Source: Pleurodeles waltl (taxonomy: Eukaryota; Chordata; Amphibia; Caudata; Salamandridae). From it: 64,000 bases of DNA. Every line of letters starts with the position of its first letter. Within the stretch, counting starts at the first letter, position 1. Location: contig NC_090450.1 of the NCBI RefSeq assembly GCF_031143425.1, positions 167,579,486 to 167,643,485 of the forward strand. Direction: 5' to 3'. The notes beneath the pieces are model-generated. The model worked only from the letters and a program-made list of their open reading frames with translations, ran no database searches and was not told the DNA's origin. Positions 10,881-22,242 of the stretch are shown here, in pieces. The translations under genes and the position numbers were made by a program.

Positions 10881-11780
10881 GAGAAGCGCAGTCACTGCTT
10901 GTTGCTTGGACTAGCTCTGCTTATATTCCTGACCCTCCCCATGCTAGCAAACAGCAACACGCACGAACGATCACGACGGTGCCATACCCTGAAAGGCGAA
11001 CTGCAGGCAGAACTTGCAACAAATTACAGCCACAAAACGGTGCCCTATCTGTTTTGGTTTACTGGCTGGTGAAGTTGCAATCCAGTAGCTCAAAACAAAA
11101 CCAATCAGGAGTATCCGGGATTGTTTTACAAAGCTAAATGTGTCACTTGTAACGATGTGGTCCAAGAAAAGTGAGAGGGAGGGACAATTGCTACCTTTGT
11201 CTGGGTCACTCTATATGTACTAGTAGAATAATTTTGCTTGCCTTTTAAAGCGAGGTATGTGAGCTGAAACTTTTTTATTAAAAAAAAAGTCGATTTTGCA
11301 TATTTTTTTTAATTCATTATTATTGGAAAATGATTTGTAAGGATACACTGTCGTTTTTTTTCCTAACAACTTTGTCTTCTGTTCCCTTATCTGCTAAAAA
11401 TTGTGCACACTTGCCAACTAAGAAGCCTTGTGCTAAGTGTGAGCCCCTGTATCTGTTCACTTTAAACAAACATGCTTTGGATTCTGGGAGGTGTAGTTCT
11501 ACGTTTCTCATTATAAGAAAAAGCAAACAAGCCAATAGGTCTCACCTATGCAAGAGTCATTTTCTTTGTAAATGTATTTTAGCCAAATTGTGCAGCTGTA
11601 CTGTCACTGTATGGCATGCCTGAAAGTAAAACACATGAAACAACATGTCTAAATACACGCTGACAACACAGCCTAAACCCAATAGTTCTCTCTGCAGGAC
11701 CTAATATATTTTAGTGCAATGATGCCGACCCAGACCTAAAATCCATTAGTCTAACTCCTGAAGCATGGACAGAAAAACTA
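10881..11780. other. no feature recognised (0.9 kb)
   Basis: AT-rich sequence with A and T runs near 11273-11310 and no recognisable gene. A 97-residue plus-strand frame (11330-11623) has no known motif. Confidence 0.4.
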
Positions 11781-12709
11781 GGGCCCATATTTATACTTTT
11801 TGACGCTAAACTGCGCTAACGCAGTTTAGCGTCAAAATATTTAGCGCCGTCTAACGCCATTCTGAAGCGCCATGCGGGCGCCGTATTTATGGAATGGCGT
11901 TAGCCGGCGCTAGCAGACCGGCGCTGCCTGGTGTGCGTGGAAAAAAACCACGTAGACCAGGCAGCGCCGGCGTAGGGGAAAATGGCGTTAGGGCGTCTTA
12001 AAATGGGGCAAGTCAGGTTGAGGCAAAAAAATCGCCTCAACCCGATTTGCGCCATTTTTTTCGACGCCCAGACGCCATTTAAATGACTCCTGTCTTAGTA
12101 AAGACAGGAGTCATGCCCCCTTGCCCAATGGCCATGCCCAGGGGACTTATGTCCCCTGGGCATGGCCATTGGGCATAGTGGCATGTTGGGGGGCACAAAT
12201 AAGGCCCCCCTATGCCACCAAAAAAAATTAAAAAATATAGAAAATTATACTTACCTGAACTTACCTGAATGTCCCTGGGGTGGGTCCCTCCATCCTTGGG
12301 TGTCCTCCTGGGGTGGGCAGGGGTGGCAGGGGGGGTCCCTGGGGGCAGGGGAGGGCACCTGTGGGCTCATTTTGAGCCCACAGGCCCCTTAACGCCTACC
12401 CTGACCCAGGCGTTAAATAGTGGCGCAAATGCGGGGTTTTTTGACCCGCCAACTCCCGGGCGTGATTTTTGCCCGGGAGTATAAATACGACGCATTTGCG
12501 TCGCCGTCATTTTTTTAGACGGGGACGCCTTCCTTGCATCTCATTAACGCAAGGAAGGCGTTCACACAAAAAAAGGACGCTATTTGCCCATACTTTGGCG
12601 CTAGACGCGTCTAACGCCAAAGTATAAATATGGCGTTAGTTTTGCGCCGAATTTGCGTCGAAAAAACCGACGCTAATTCGCCGCAAACGGAGTATAAATA
12701 CGGGCCCAT
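11781..12709. mobile_element. hairpin-chain MITE, tandem unit 1
   Basis: It begins GGGCCCATATTTATAC and ends GTATAAATACGGGCCC, near-perfect terminal inverted repeats. The interior is a run of a dozen or more hairpins, for example TTTTGACGCTAAACTGCG folding on its complement (11798-11838), CAGGCAGCGCCGG pairing with CCGGCGCTGCCTG, ATGACTCCTGTCTT with AAGACAGGAGTCAT (12082-12113), CAATGGCCATGCCC with GGGCATGGCCATTG, and GCCTTCCTTGCAT with its partner near 12528-12560. It is followed directly by unit 2 at a 928-bp offset. This copy is clearly more diverged than units 2 and 3. It is preceded by CTA (11778-11780). Open frames here are by-products of hairpin GC content. Confidence 0.85.
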
Positions 12710-13637
12710 GGCCCATATTTATACTTTTTGACGCTAAACTGCGCTAACGCAGTTTAGCGTCAAAAAATTTAGCGCCGTCTAACGCCATTCCGAAGCGCCA
12801 TGCGGGCGCCGTATTTATGGAATGGCGTTAGCCGGCGCAAGCAGACCGGCGCTGCCTGGTGTGCGTGGAAAAAAACCACGTAGACCAGGCAGCGCCGGCG
12901 TAGGGGGAAAATGGCGCTAGGGCGTCTTAAAATGGCGCAAGTCGGGTTGACGCTAAAAAATCGTCTTAACCCGATTTGCGCCATTTTTTCGACGCCCAGA
13001 CGCCATTTAAATGACTCCTGTCTTAGTAAAGACAGGAGTCATGCCCCCTTGCCCAATGGCCATGCCCAGGGGACATATGTCCCCTGGGCATGGTCATTGG
13101 GCATAGTGGCATGTAGGGGGGCACAAATAAGGCCCCCCTATGCCACCCAAAAAAAATTGAAAAATATAAAAAATTATACTTACGTGAACTTACCTGAATG
13201 TCCCTGGGGTGGGTCCCTCCATCCTTGGGTGTCCTCCTGGGGTGGGCAGGGGTGGCAGGGGGGGTCCCTGGGGGCAGGGGAGGGCACCTGTGGGCTCATT
13301 TTGAGCCCACAGGCCCCTTAACGCCTACCCTGACCCAGGCGTTAAAAAGTGGCGCAAATGCGGGGTTTTTTGTCCCGCCACCTCCCGGGCGTGATTTTTG
13401 CCCGGGAGTATAAATACGACGCATTTGCGTCGCCGTCATTTTTTAGACGGGAACGCCTTCCTTGCATCTCATTAACGCAAGGAAGGCGTTCACACAAAAA
13501 AAGGACGCTATTTGCCCATACTTTGGCGCTAGACACGTCTAACGCCAAAGTATAAATATGGCGTTAGTTTTGCGCCGAATTTGCGTCGAAAAAACCGACG
13601 CTAATTCGCCGCAAACGGAGTATAAATACGGGCCCAT
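12710..13637. mobile_element. hairpin-chain MITE, tandem unit 2
   Basis: A head-to-tail repeat of unit 1 at an offset of 928 bp. The junction reads GGGCCCATGGCCCATATT, so two bases (AT) separate the end of one copy from the GGCCC start of the next. The same hairpin series recurs. A 136-residue open frame (12911-13321) is preserved in unit 3 with one visible residue change, which reflects recent duplication rather than coding. It differs from unit 1 at many sites, for example in the hairpin near 12940-12975. Confidence 0.87.
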
Positions 13638-14563
13638 GGCCCATATTTATACTTTTTGACGCTAAACTGCGCTAACGCAGTTTAGCGTCAAAAAATTTAG
13701 CGCCGTCTAACGCCATTCCGAAGCGCCATGCGGGCGCCGTATTTATGGAATGGCGTTAGCCGGCGCAAGCAGACCGGCGCTGCCTGGTGTGCGTGGAAAA
13801 AAACCACGTAGACCAGGCAGCGCCGGCGTAGGGGGAAAATGGCGCTAGGGCGTCTTAAAATGGCGCAAGTCGGGTTGACGCTAAAAAATCGTCTTAACCC
13901 GATTTGCGCCATTTTTTCGACGCCCAGACGCCATTTAAATGACTCCTGTCTTAGTAAAGACAGGAGTCATGCCCCCTTGCCCAATGGCCATGCCCAGGGG
14001 ACATATGTCCCCTGGGCATGGTCATTGGGCATAGTGGCATGTAGGGGGGCACAAATAAGGCCCCCCTATGCCACCCAAAAAAAAATGAAAAATATAAAAA
14101 ATTATACTTACGTGAACTTACCTGAATGTCCCTGGGGTGGGTCCCTCCATCCTTGGGTGTCCTCCTGGGGTGGGCAGGGGTGGCAGGGGGGGTCCCTGGG
14201 GGCAGGGGAGGGCACCTGTGGGCTCATTTTGAGCCCACAGGCCCCTTAACGCCTACCCTGACCCAGGCGTTAAAAAGTGGCGCAAATGCGGGGTTTTTTG
14301 TCCCGCCACCTCCCGGGCGTGATTTTTGCCCGGGAGTATAAATACGACGCATTTGCGTCGCCGTCATTTTTTAGACGGGAACGCCTTCCTTGCATCTCAT
14401 TAACGCAAGGAAGGCGTTCACGCAAAAAAATGACGCTCTTTGCCCATACTTTGGCGCTAGACGCGTCTAACGCCAAAGTATAAATATGGCGTTAGTTTTG
14501 CGCCAAATTTGCGTCGAAAAAAACGACGCTAATTCGGCGCAAACAGAGTATAAATACGGGCCC
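13638..14563. mobile_element. hairpin-chain MITE, tandem unit 3
   Basis: Third head-to-tail unit, again offset by exactly 928 bp, with the same GGGCCCATGGCCC junction. It is almost identical to unit 2. Small differences occur near 14085 (the A-run) and 14420-14470, where GGACGCTATTT becomes TGACGCTCTTT. It ends GGGCCC at 14563 and is followed by AGG, which does not match the CTA before unit 1, so no intact target duplication flanks the array. Confidence 0.87.
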
Positions 14564-15714
14564 AGGTTTCTCAAAAATGACTCAGGGACAAGGTGCCAAG
14601 GTGCCACAGGGCTACAGTCACTGATGAGAAATACATGGGTAACTAAATTACTCACAATCCAAAACCCTTATCAGGTTTTCCTGTTAGTAGGGTGTTGGTA
14701 ATGTGGGACCAGCCCACTAAAAACAGCACAGATTGACTGAGAGTGTACTGTATAGTGTTGACATATACGCATATGCATGCCCAATATAACAAATGAACCT
14801 TATACCCCTAGAGTACTGAGCATAAAAAATGTATTGCAATATACATGGATACCCAAAGCAGAAAAAATGGCATAGTAAGAATAGAAAACTAGTGTAAATG
14901 GGCTCTGTTACATATCATAGAATAAAATACAAAGCACACCAGAGCAAGAGTAAGTGAGGATGTGTTTAGAGATAGTCTTTTACTTGATAGCGGTTTCAGA
15001 TGAACTCTTACCACACAAATTCTGTGTAGGAATCCATGTCCAATGTTGCCCAAGATCAAATTGCTCACGAGAGGAGGGAGTTGTTCTTTACTTTGGATTC
15101 TTTTAAGCAGAGGATTTTAAAGACGGGATTCACTGAGTACTCTAAGTAAGAACTACTGCCTGTATCACATGAACACGTAGCATCCCTCTGTCAATCAGGA
15201 CATAGGAAGCAGTGGCCTTCATGTTCTGTATCAGCTTGTTGCATGAAAAATGTTTCGAAAAATTAACAAGGTTTAGTTATGCGGGAAGGAGCAAAGCAAA
15301 GTAAGGGCCCTGGTATTATGTAGTAAGGGAAGAGGCTTCCGGTTTGAGCATTTTTGTGCCCCTCTATACTAAAACTGCAGCTTTGGTTTTGTCAGTGCTT
15401 CCTATGAATGTATTTAAATCAGTTCAGCCTTTAGTCGTCGATTAGGCAAATTTAGGTTCTTTTTGTACTTGGTAAACTAGCAGAAGATGCTGGTAGTTTT
15501 TGCCTTGGAATGTGAAACTGATTTGTGAAGCACTGTCACAAGAATTATCGCATGGCACTAATGCAGGTTCATACTGGAACTTTAAAACCCTCTAGCACTA
15601 ATGCATTTAGGTAAAATATAGTTTGTTTCTGTAAATGATTGAGCAATGACAGAAGCAAGATTGTGTTTTTGAAGACTTTTCATATTAACTAACGTACTGA
15701 ATTGGAAAGGACTT
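14564..15714. other. no feature recognised (1.15 kb)
   Basis: AT-rich, no long frame with a known motif, no repeat boundary that I can support. Confidence 0.4.
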
Positions 15715-16218
15715 TGTTACGTTTCCCCGGGGTAATGCAAGGGCGGCCACACACACACAGTAATTTAACTGACTGGACACCCTATGGTTGGTAACTAGTC
15801 TTTGGTGTCAAGCTTTCTGCCCTCTCTACTATCTTGCTCCTACATCAGTAGCGTACTACTTTTGGCGTCAAACCATAGGGGAGACCACCAGGTAACATCA
15901 GAGGGTTTCCCCTCTGCGGGTGGTTTGCCCAACAACAGAACATTTCTCCTATACCCACACAAAATTTAATACAGAACAAACTCAAGCTGCAGTGCTGGCA
16001 CGGACTGGTAATTGTCCAAAATTCAGTGCATCTTTCGACATCGGTGTCACAGGAGCACAAAGTCCTTCAATCGACTGGATGGCATACGCCACGGTCTCAG
16101 ATCATACCTCCCAGTCCTGTCGCTCTGTGGGACTCCGGCTTCCATCAATATTGGGTCACCACCCACAGTTCTACTCTCACATGCCCTGGGACCAGGGGTT
16201 GATTGTCAGTCCGGGTCA
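15715..16218 (-). mobile_element. possible 3' LTR of the Gypsy element
   Basis: On the plus strand the segment starts TGTTACGTTTCCCC and ends CCGGGTCA. Just beyond its right edge is CCCCTCTCT (16219-16227), a polypurine tract on the minus strand directly next to the LTR, as expected for a minus-strand retroelement. It lies just downstream of the pol C-terminus. I could not find the partner LTR beyond gag or a polyadenylation signal, so this is inferred from position and the purine tract. The 210-residue plus-strand frame 15920-16552 is a shadow. Confidence 0.35.
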
Positions 16219-16234
16219 CCCCTCTCTACTGCGT

Positions 16235-17401
16235 GCCGGTCTGCACGCCGTCCTTAGGGTGTCTGCTGGGGATTCAGCCTTCTTCCCCCTGCTCCTGTTC
16301 CTCCGGGCTGTCATATTCCTGGTCCTCAGAGACTTCAGATTCTCGGCTGTCTGTCCAGTATCGTTTGAAGGAGGATACATTCCTGGTTATGGACTCCTCT
16401 TCGTGTCGTGCAGTGACCATGGTGCCACGCACTCTCACAACAGTCCACAGCCCTGGTTCGAATGGCAGAATGGAAGCTTAAACTTCCCTTCAGGACGCCG
16501 ATTCTTGATCAACACTAGGACACCAGTCTTCACGTGTTTTGCTTGGGCATGACACTTTCATAACATGTGATTGTCGTGGGTGACCCGGTGATGCAATCTC
16601 TCGGCTGCCTGCTCATCCAAAATGGTGGGAGTCTTCAAGTGGGGAACGGTGTCCCTGAGCATGTGATTCATGCATAGGGACCTGGGTGGTATTTGAGTAG
16701 TGGTGTGGGGCGAGTCAATACTCTCTGAGAAAGGCATAAAGAGCATAATCTAACTTCTGTTTCTTGGCTACAGCAATTCTGAGGGCTTTGTTGAGGGTCC
16801 GCTTAAATTGTTCAGCCTCCCCATTAGCTTGTAGCCAGCATGGGGTAATCTTCTGGTGGTGAATGCCCTGGGAGGCTAGGTACCCACTAAATTCTTGACT
16901 TGAGAAGGGTGGTCTGTTGTCTGTCGTTATTTCTCGAATAAGGCCATGAGTCACCATGACCTTCTAGAGAAGGGAAATGATCTGTTCAGCTGTGGTTTTG
17001 TTCACGATCTCCACCTCTGGATACTCAAAAAAGTTGTCAATTATCACCAACATATGCCGCCCATCAGGAATGGACCATAGGTCTGCGCTCATGCAATGAA
17101 TTGGAATGGCTGGAATTGTTTCAGTGATCACTGGTGCAGGAGTTTCACATGGACCAGCCGCATGGCATAGCTGGCAGTGTTGAACCACTTGTTCCACCTA
17201 ATGGTCCAGACCAAGGAACCACACCTTGCACCGGAATCTTGCTTTTTTTCTTGACAACCCCCGATGTGGCGCATGAACAAGATCAACAATCGGGGGCTGG
17301 ACCGATAGGGGTATGACCAGTCTCAGCCCTCGCAGCAGGCACCCATCCAGTGACGTCAATAGTTCCTGACGGATATGGTGTAAGGCTGTCAGCGTGCGCA
17401 T
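16235..17401 (-). pseudogene. Gypsy integrase and pol C-terminus, broken
   Basis: Minus-strand pieces in order: a zinc-binding head in 17198-17401 (VHAPHRGLSRKK...RCKVWFLGLD) continuing to CQLCHA in 16964-17197; the core with SADLW (first acid), then TTDNRPPFSS (second acid) and NGEAEQFKRTL (glutamate) in 16715-16957. The C-terminal tail reads GVLVLIKNRRPEGKFKLPF and, after a frameshift, a chromodomain-less basic tail with ITRNVSSFKRYW. All three DDE positions can be seen, but stops and frame changes between them make it non-functional. The enzyme would insert element cDNA into the genome. Confidence 0.75.
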
Positions 17402-17404
17402 GGC

Positions 17405-18881
17405 TTACTCAGTCCGTCGAGACAGGTTGTGTGTCAGAATGTGCCACCTTCTGATCCTGACCCCCTCCACCACTAGTTGTAGACACACATCAGCCTGGGT
17501 TGCCTCTTGGATCTCCTCCATAGACACTGGCCGGGACCATTCCACCACTAGCCGGACGTACTCTTGCACGTCTGCTGCCTCAGCAGCCTCTCTGGTCATG
17601 GCTGGCCTGGCATGTCAGGAAAGGTAGTATGCTGGATTGTGGGATCCCGGTTTACAGGCCACAGTGAATTGGTATTCTTGCAGTTGAACGATCCACTTCT
17701 CAATCCTCTGAGGTGGTTTGGACGCCGAGCCATTGAAGAGCGGGATCAAGGGACTGTGATCAGTATGTACAGTAAACGGTTGGCCATACAGATATAAATG
17801 AAAGTGGCGGCACCCCCAATAGACAGCTATGGCTTCCTTTTCAATGTGGGAGTACCTTTGCTCAGTTTCAGTTAGAGCTTGGCTGGCATAGGCTACTGGG
17901 GCCCATTCTCCACTTCTCCTTCATTGGGATAGGATAGCTCTGAGTCTGGTGGGGCTGGCGTCGACTGATAGTTCAGATTCCCTGGATGGGTTGAAGTACA
18001 CCAGGGTGGTGTCGGCAGATAGTGCGCCTTTGGTGGCCTGAAACGCCTCCTCTTGAGTGGGGCCCCGATCCCAAGGAGCGTTTGCCTTTGCCAGTTCCCT
18101 GAGAGGACCTGTGAGGAATGTTAGATTCAGTATGAGCCTTCCCCAGTAGGTCAACATGCCTAGGAAACTGTGAATCCCGGTGACTGAGGTGGGTGCTGGG
18201 GCTGTGTGAATGGCCTGAACTTTTTCAGGGTCTGGCTTCACCCCTTGGTTGGAGAAGTGGTATCCAAAGAAGGCAATATCTTTCTGCAGGAAAGCACACT
18301 TTTCTTTGTGTGAGGTGAGCCCGTGATTGAGCAGCCATTTAAAGGTGGCCCAAAGTCGTGTGAGGAAGACATTTATTACCCCTTCAAGCCCAGAAAGCAC
18401 TCCTCAGATGGTGTCCTGGTGGACTTCCACCACACTGGATACTCCAAAGCTGAGCTGTTTCCACCATCAGAGCCCAATTTGCATGGAGAGTATGGTAATT
18501 GCCCTCGACTCGGGGGTTAGTAGCAGTTAGTGATAGGCAGCTTGTAAGTCCATTTTTGAAAACCACCATGACCCACTTACTTCGGCCACTATGTCGTCTA
18601 CTGTTGGTGTTATGTGCCTCTCCCTGTGTATAACTTGGTTAGGCAGTCTCATGTCGATGCAGATTTGCACCTCCCCAGGTTCCTTGGGTTTTCCTGTGAT
18701 GCTGATGGGGGATACCCATGGCATTGGACCCTCCACCCTTTCGATGATATCTGCAAATTCCAGCTTTTGCAGTTCCTCCTCCACCTTTGGACGTAAGTGA
18801 AAACCCACCCGTTGATGTTTTAGTGCGACTGGCTGGATAGATGTATCCACGTGGAACTACACTTGTTTCCCTTATAAGCAC
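17405..18881 (-). pseudogene. Gypsy reverse transcriptase and RNase H, broken
   Basis: Fingers and palm are in 18527-18850 with VQICIDMRLPNQVIHRERH and FSKMDLQAAYH, the latter holding the first catalytic aspartate. The thumb and RNase H entry are in 17921-18400 with KCAFLQKDIAFFGYHFS, SFLGMLTYWGR and a YFNPSRESELSVDASP start to RNase H. The expected YxDD box should lie just before this, but the sequence near 18360-18385 reads GVINVFLTRLW, so the catalytic box is missing, probably by a small deletion. The RNase H body (17600-17920) has stops. The linker to integrase is in 17405-17599. Family assignment to Gypsy (Metaviridae) follows the motifs and gene order. Confidence 0.8.
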
Positions 18882-18982
18882 CCAATGGCTTGCAACAGCA
18901 GAGAGTACTCAGCCACAAGTCCTTCAATGTTCTCCTGATGGAGGCTGAATGCAAACAATACTAGGTTCAGTCTCCCAGCAGT

Positions 18983-19531
18983 TCAGCAGCATAGCAGCAT
19001 GCCCGAGCCGGTTTTTGTGACGTAGATGCGGGCATGAACAGTCTGAGCCTCATGATTGATGTCTGCCATGAAGACTCCTGCCATTGGGAGTGGTGTGGGG
19101 GAGCCAAAAGTGAATACCTGAGTAGTCGTGGATTGGAGGGTCAGGCGAATGCACAGTGCCTGCAGGACGGACAGTGCCATAATGTTGATGGATGTCCCCA
19201 TGTCAATCAGGGCTACTACTGGCTGTCCAGCCACATGTAGGTGGCACTTTAGAATTTGTTTCCTGGGGTCTGCCCCTGGCTGCATTCTGTGGATTGTGTG
19301 GACAGCACCTTCTGCACCGTCATCATCCAGGTCCCCATCGCTTTCAAGATGAGCTAGCGTTTGGGCAACCTGTACAGTCTTTGTTTTGTTTGGTTTTCTG
19401 GCTGCCATGAAGCGACAAACTTTGGCGAAGTGGTTCAGCTTGTGCATTGCATTCCTTGGGCCGGGCATGCCCAGGAGTAGGGTCCTCCACACATGTAGCA
19501 TTCTCTGCTCCCGGTGTTTGGCATGGGTCAC
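18983..19531 (-). pseudogene. Gypsy gag C-terminus and protease
   Basis: A 182-residue minus-strand frame. The N-terminal third has KLNHFAKVCR, the end of a CCHC zinc knuckle whose first cysteines are lost, followed by a basic and then acidic linker. The C-terminal part has VVALIDMGTSINIM, a retropepsin active site in which DTG or DSG has become DMG. The frame stops before the linker to reverse transcriptase. This is the usual order for Gypsy elements: nucleocapsid, protease, reverse transcriptase. Confidence 0.7.
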
Positions 19532-19558
19532 AGCTTTTTCCTTTCCGCTGATGCAGTA

Positions 19559-19837
19559 CTAACGGAATTTACCTGTTCGTCTTGGCGCTGCAGTGCCGCC
19601 TTCATATGTGCCGCCCGCACTCTTGAAAGCTCCTTTGAGCATGCCTATCATTGGCATCCCTGGGATCTGTAATATGCTCTCTCTCAACTTTATTGATGAG
19701 CAACCTTGGATTAATTGTGCTCTCATTTCATCCTCATGGTCGTGTAACATGCAAGTGCTTGTTAGTTCTCGGAGTCGGGCATAGAAAGTGTCCACCGACT
19801 CCTCAGTAAGTTGACTAGCTTACCGGAGAAGGAATCT
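19559..19837 (-). pseudogene. Gypsy gag, capsid part downstream of the LTR-X insertion
   Basis: This minus-strand segment has ESVDTFYARLRELTSTC and MRAQLIQGCSSIKLRE, the retrotransposon-gag pattern shared by many Gypsy elements. It ends at the GAATC duplication (19833-19837), where LTR-X begins. An in-frame stop lies between the insertion and the TEESVDTFYA motif. The rest of the same capsid domain lies on the far side of the insertion at 21897. Confidence 0.75.
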
Positions 19838-21896
19838 GTTAGAAATGGGGTCTTTGGTTGGCAGTCAGGCTACCCCCTGTCCAAGTGAGGGTCCTTACTA
19901 GTCAGGGTGAAGGAGAATCATCCTCAGTTAACCCCCGCTCAACCCCATGGTAGCGTGGCACAAGCAGGCAGGCATAACTTCTAGTCTAGGTGTAAAGTAT
20001 TTGTACCAACACACACAGTAACTCAGTGAAAACACTACAAAATGACACAACACAGGTTTAGAAGAATAGGAAATATTTATCTAAAAAAAACAAGACCAAA
20101 ACAACAAAAATCCCAAAAGCAAAAGTCAGGCTAGGAATTAAAAAGCAAAAAAAAGTCTTAAATCCTTTAGAAAACAGTGCTAACGCTGTTAGCGTGAAAA
20201 AGTATCTGGGTTGCATCAAAATAACACTGCACAGGCGAGTGTGTATCAGAAAAGGCTAGCGATGAGTCAATTTCTCACTCGCAAGCGAGACTGTGTGTCG
20301 TACCTCCTCCGGTCGGGTCGGTGTGTGGTGTTTTTCCTCTCTGCAGGAGAGCGATGCGTTGATCCAAACAGGCACCTAGGGTCCGGGCAAGCTTTGCATA
20401 ATTTTTCCGCACCCAGTGATGTTTGTGTTGAAAATCCTGCCGCAAGGTATCAGCAAAACCGCTCTATGTGGGTTGCAATGTTATCAGCCCCTGTCAGCAG
20501 GTGTTGTGCGTCGTTTCTCCAGCCGCGTGCGTCGATATTCCAGCTGCAATGCAGGTGGAGCGTAGATTTCAGCCACAAAGCCGGTAGAGCGTCATTTCTC
20601 AGCTGCGTCTCGGAAGGTGTGATGAAATTTTATCCGCATGGTGGTCTGTGTGTGGATTTTCAGTCTTGGTCTGCCAGCTTCACCTTCCAAGGCTCCAGGT
20701 ACTGGATAGGGCACCACTTGGCAGGGCAGGAGTCTCAGCAGAGAGTCCAGGTCCTGGCAGATGAAGTCTTTGATGGCCCTGAGACTTCAACAACAGGAGG
20801 CAAGCTCAGTTCCACAAAGCACAGTCACAGGCAGGGCAGCACTTCTCCTCAGCTCTTCAGCTCTTCTCCAGGCAGAGGTTCCTCTTGATTTCCAGAAGTG
20901 ATCTAAGTTTTCAGGGGTTTGGATGCTCTTCTTATACCCGTTTCTGCCTTTGACGTAGGCTTACTTCAAAGGAAAGTATCTCTTGTTTGTGAGATCCTGC
21001 CTTGCCCAGGCCAGGCCCCAGACACACACCAGGGGGTTGGAGACTGCATTGTGTGAGGGCAGGCACAGCCCTTTCAGGTGTAAGTGACCACTCCCTCCCT
21101 CCCTCCTAGCACAGATGGCTCATCAGGATAGGCAGGCTACACCCCAGCTCCCTTTGTGTCACTGTCTAGAGAGAGGTGCAAACAGCCCAACAATCCACAA
21201 ACAGGCGGAGTCACAGAATGGTTGAAGCAAGAAAATGCCTACTTTCTAAAAGTGGCATTATCAAACACACAATCTCAAAACCAATTTTACTAAAAAAATC
21301 TATTTTTAAATTGTGAGCTCAGAGACCCGAACTCCACATGTTTATCTGCTCCCAAAGGGAATCTATGCTTTAATCATATTTAAAGGAGGCACCCATGTTA
21401 ACCTATGAGAGAGATAGGCCTGGCAACAGTGAAAAACAAATTTGGCAGTATTTCACTGTCAGGACATATAAAACACATTAGTACATGTCCTACCTTAAAC
21501 ATCCACTGCACCCTGCCCATGGGGCTACCTAGGGCCTACCTTAGGAGTGTCTTACATGTAAGAAAAGGGAAGGTTTAGGCCTGGCACTTGGGTACACTTG
21601 CCAAGTCAAATTGGCAGTTTAAAACTGCACACACAGACACTGCAGTGGCAGGTCTGACACATGATTACAGGGCTACTAATGTGGGTGGCACAACCAGTGC
21701 TGCAGGCCCACTAGTAGCATTTGATTTACAGGCCCTGCGCAATACAACTTACACAGAGATCATATGCAATTTAGCACTGGTTAGCAGTGGTAAAGTGCTC
21801 TGAGTTCAAAATCCAGCAACAACAGGTCAGAAAAAATAGGAGTCAGGAGGCAAAACAAATTGGAGATGACGCTTCAAAAAGACAAAAAATCCAACA
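19838..21896 (+). mobile_element. complete solo LTR-X (2059 bp)
   Basis: The element starts TGTTAGAAATGG and ends AAATCCAACA, with TG...CA ends and TGTT/AACA inverted termini. It is flanked by a perfect 5-bp duplication GAATC (19833-19837 and 21897-21901). Flanking Gypsy gag is continuous on the minus strand when the insert is left out, confirming both edges. There are no gag or pol motifs inside; the 225-residue frame 20211-20888 has no known motif. Diverged copies in this window: 7.9-8.6, 41.6-41.9, 54.7-56.1, 59.6-61.0 and 63.6 kb. Whether it is a true retroviral LTR or a long terminal-repeat-like non-autonomous unit is open; the 5-bp duplication and TG/CA ends favour LTR. Orientation is by convention only. 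Confidence 0.8.
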
Positions 21897-22242
21897 GAAT
21901 CTCTTGTCTGGATTTGCCAGGGCTCGAAATGGGTAGTGAGGGCTCTTTTCATGGTTTGATACATGAATGGCAGGCCCTCCACTATTGATATGAATGCTAG
22001 GCCATCCACTATTGACTTGCTGATTTTGTGAATTGCTGTGTCACCCAGGTGTAGCAGCATGGGGAACGGCGATCATTGTCCAGGGCCACAGCTGCAAAAT
22101 AGGTTTCCAACCGATTGACCCATTCCTTCCAGTGGGCCACATGTGTAGATGGCAGTTTGTCCACTATGAATGGCTCCAGTGCAGGTAAGGTGGACATTCT
22201 GTGTGGGTGACCTGTGTCTGGTGTCAAGACCTGTGTGCTCAA
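21897..22242 (-). pseudogene. Gypsy gag N-terminal part
   Basis: Two overlapping minus-strand frames (22009-22242 and the right portion of 21827-22060) together look like the start of gag: WKEWVNRLETYFAAVALDN followed, after a frameshift, by LLHLGDTAIHKISKS. These are common in vertebrate Gypsy gag. A methionine at 22242 is a plausible start. A short internal duplication is visible (VDGLAF and VEGLPF in near repeats, around 21970-22015). The gag body continues at 19837 beyond the LTR-X insertion. Confidence 0.7.

Noticed and set aside
12911..13321. 136-residue frame repeated at 13839-14249
   Set aside because: Conservation follows from recent tandem duplication of the MITE; there is no known motif and unit 1 does not keep it.
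15920..16552. 210-residue plus-strand frame overlapping the Gypsy 3' end
   Set aside because: The opposite strand encodes the recognisable Gypsy pol tail over half of it; this is a shadow.
20211..20888. 225-residue plus-strand open frame
   Set aside because: It is inside the solo LTR-X, has no known motif, and the other LTR-X copies show no matching frame.
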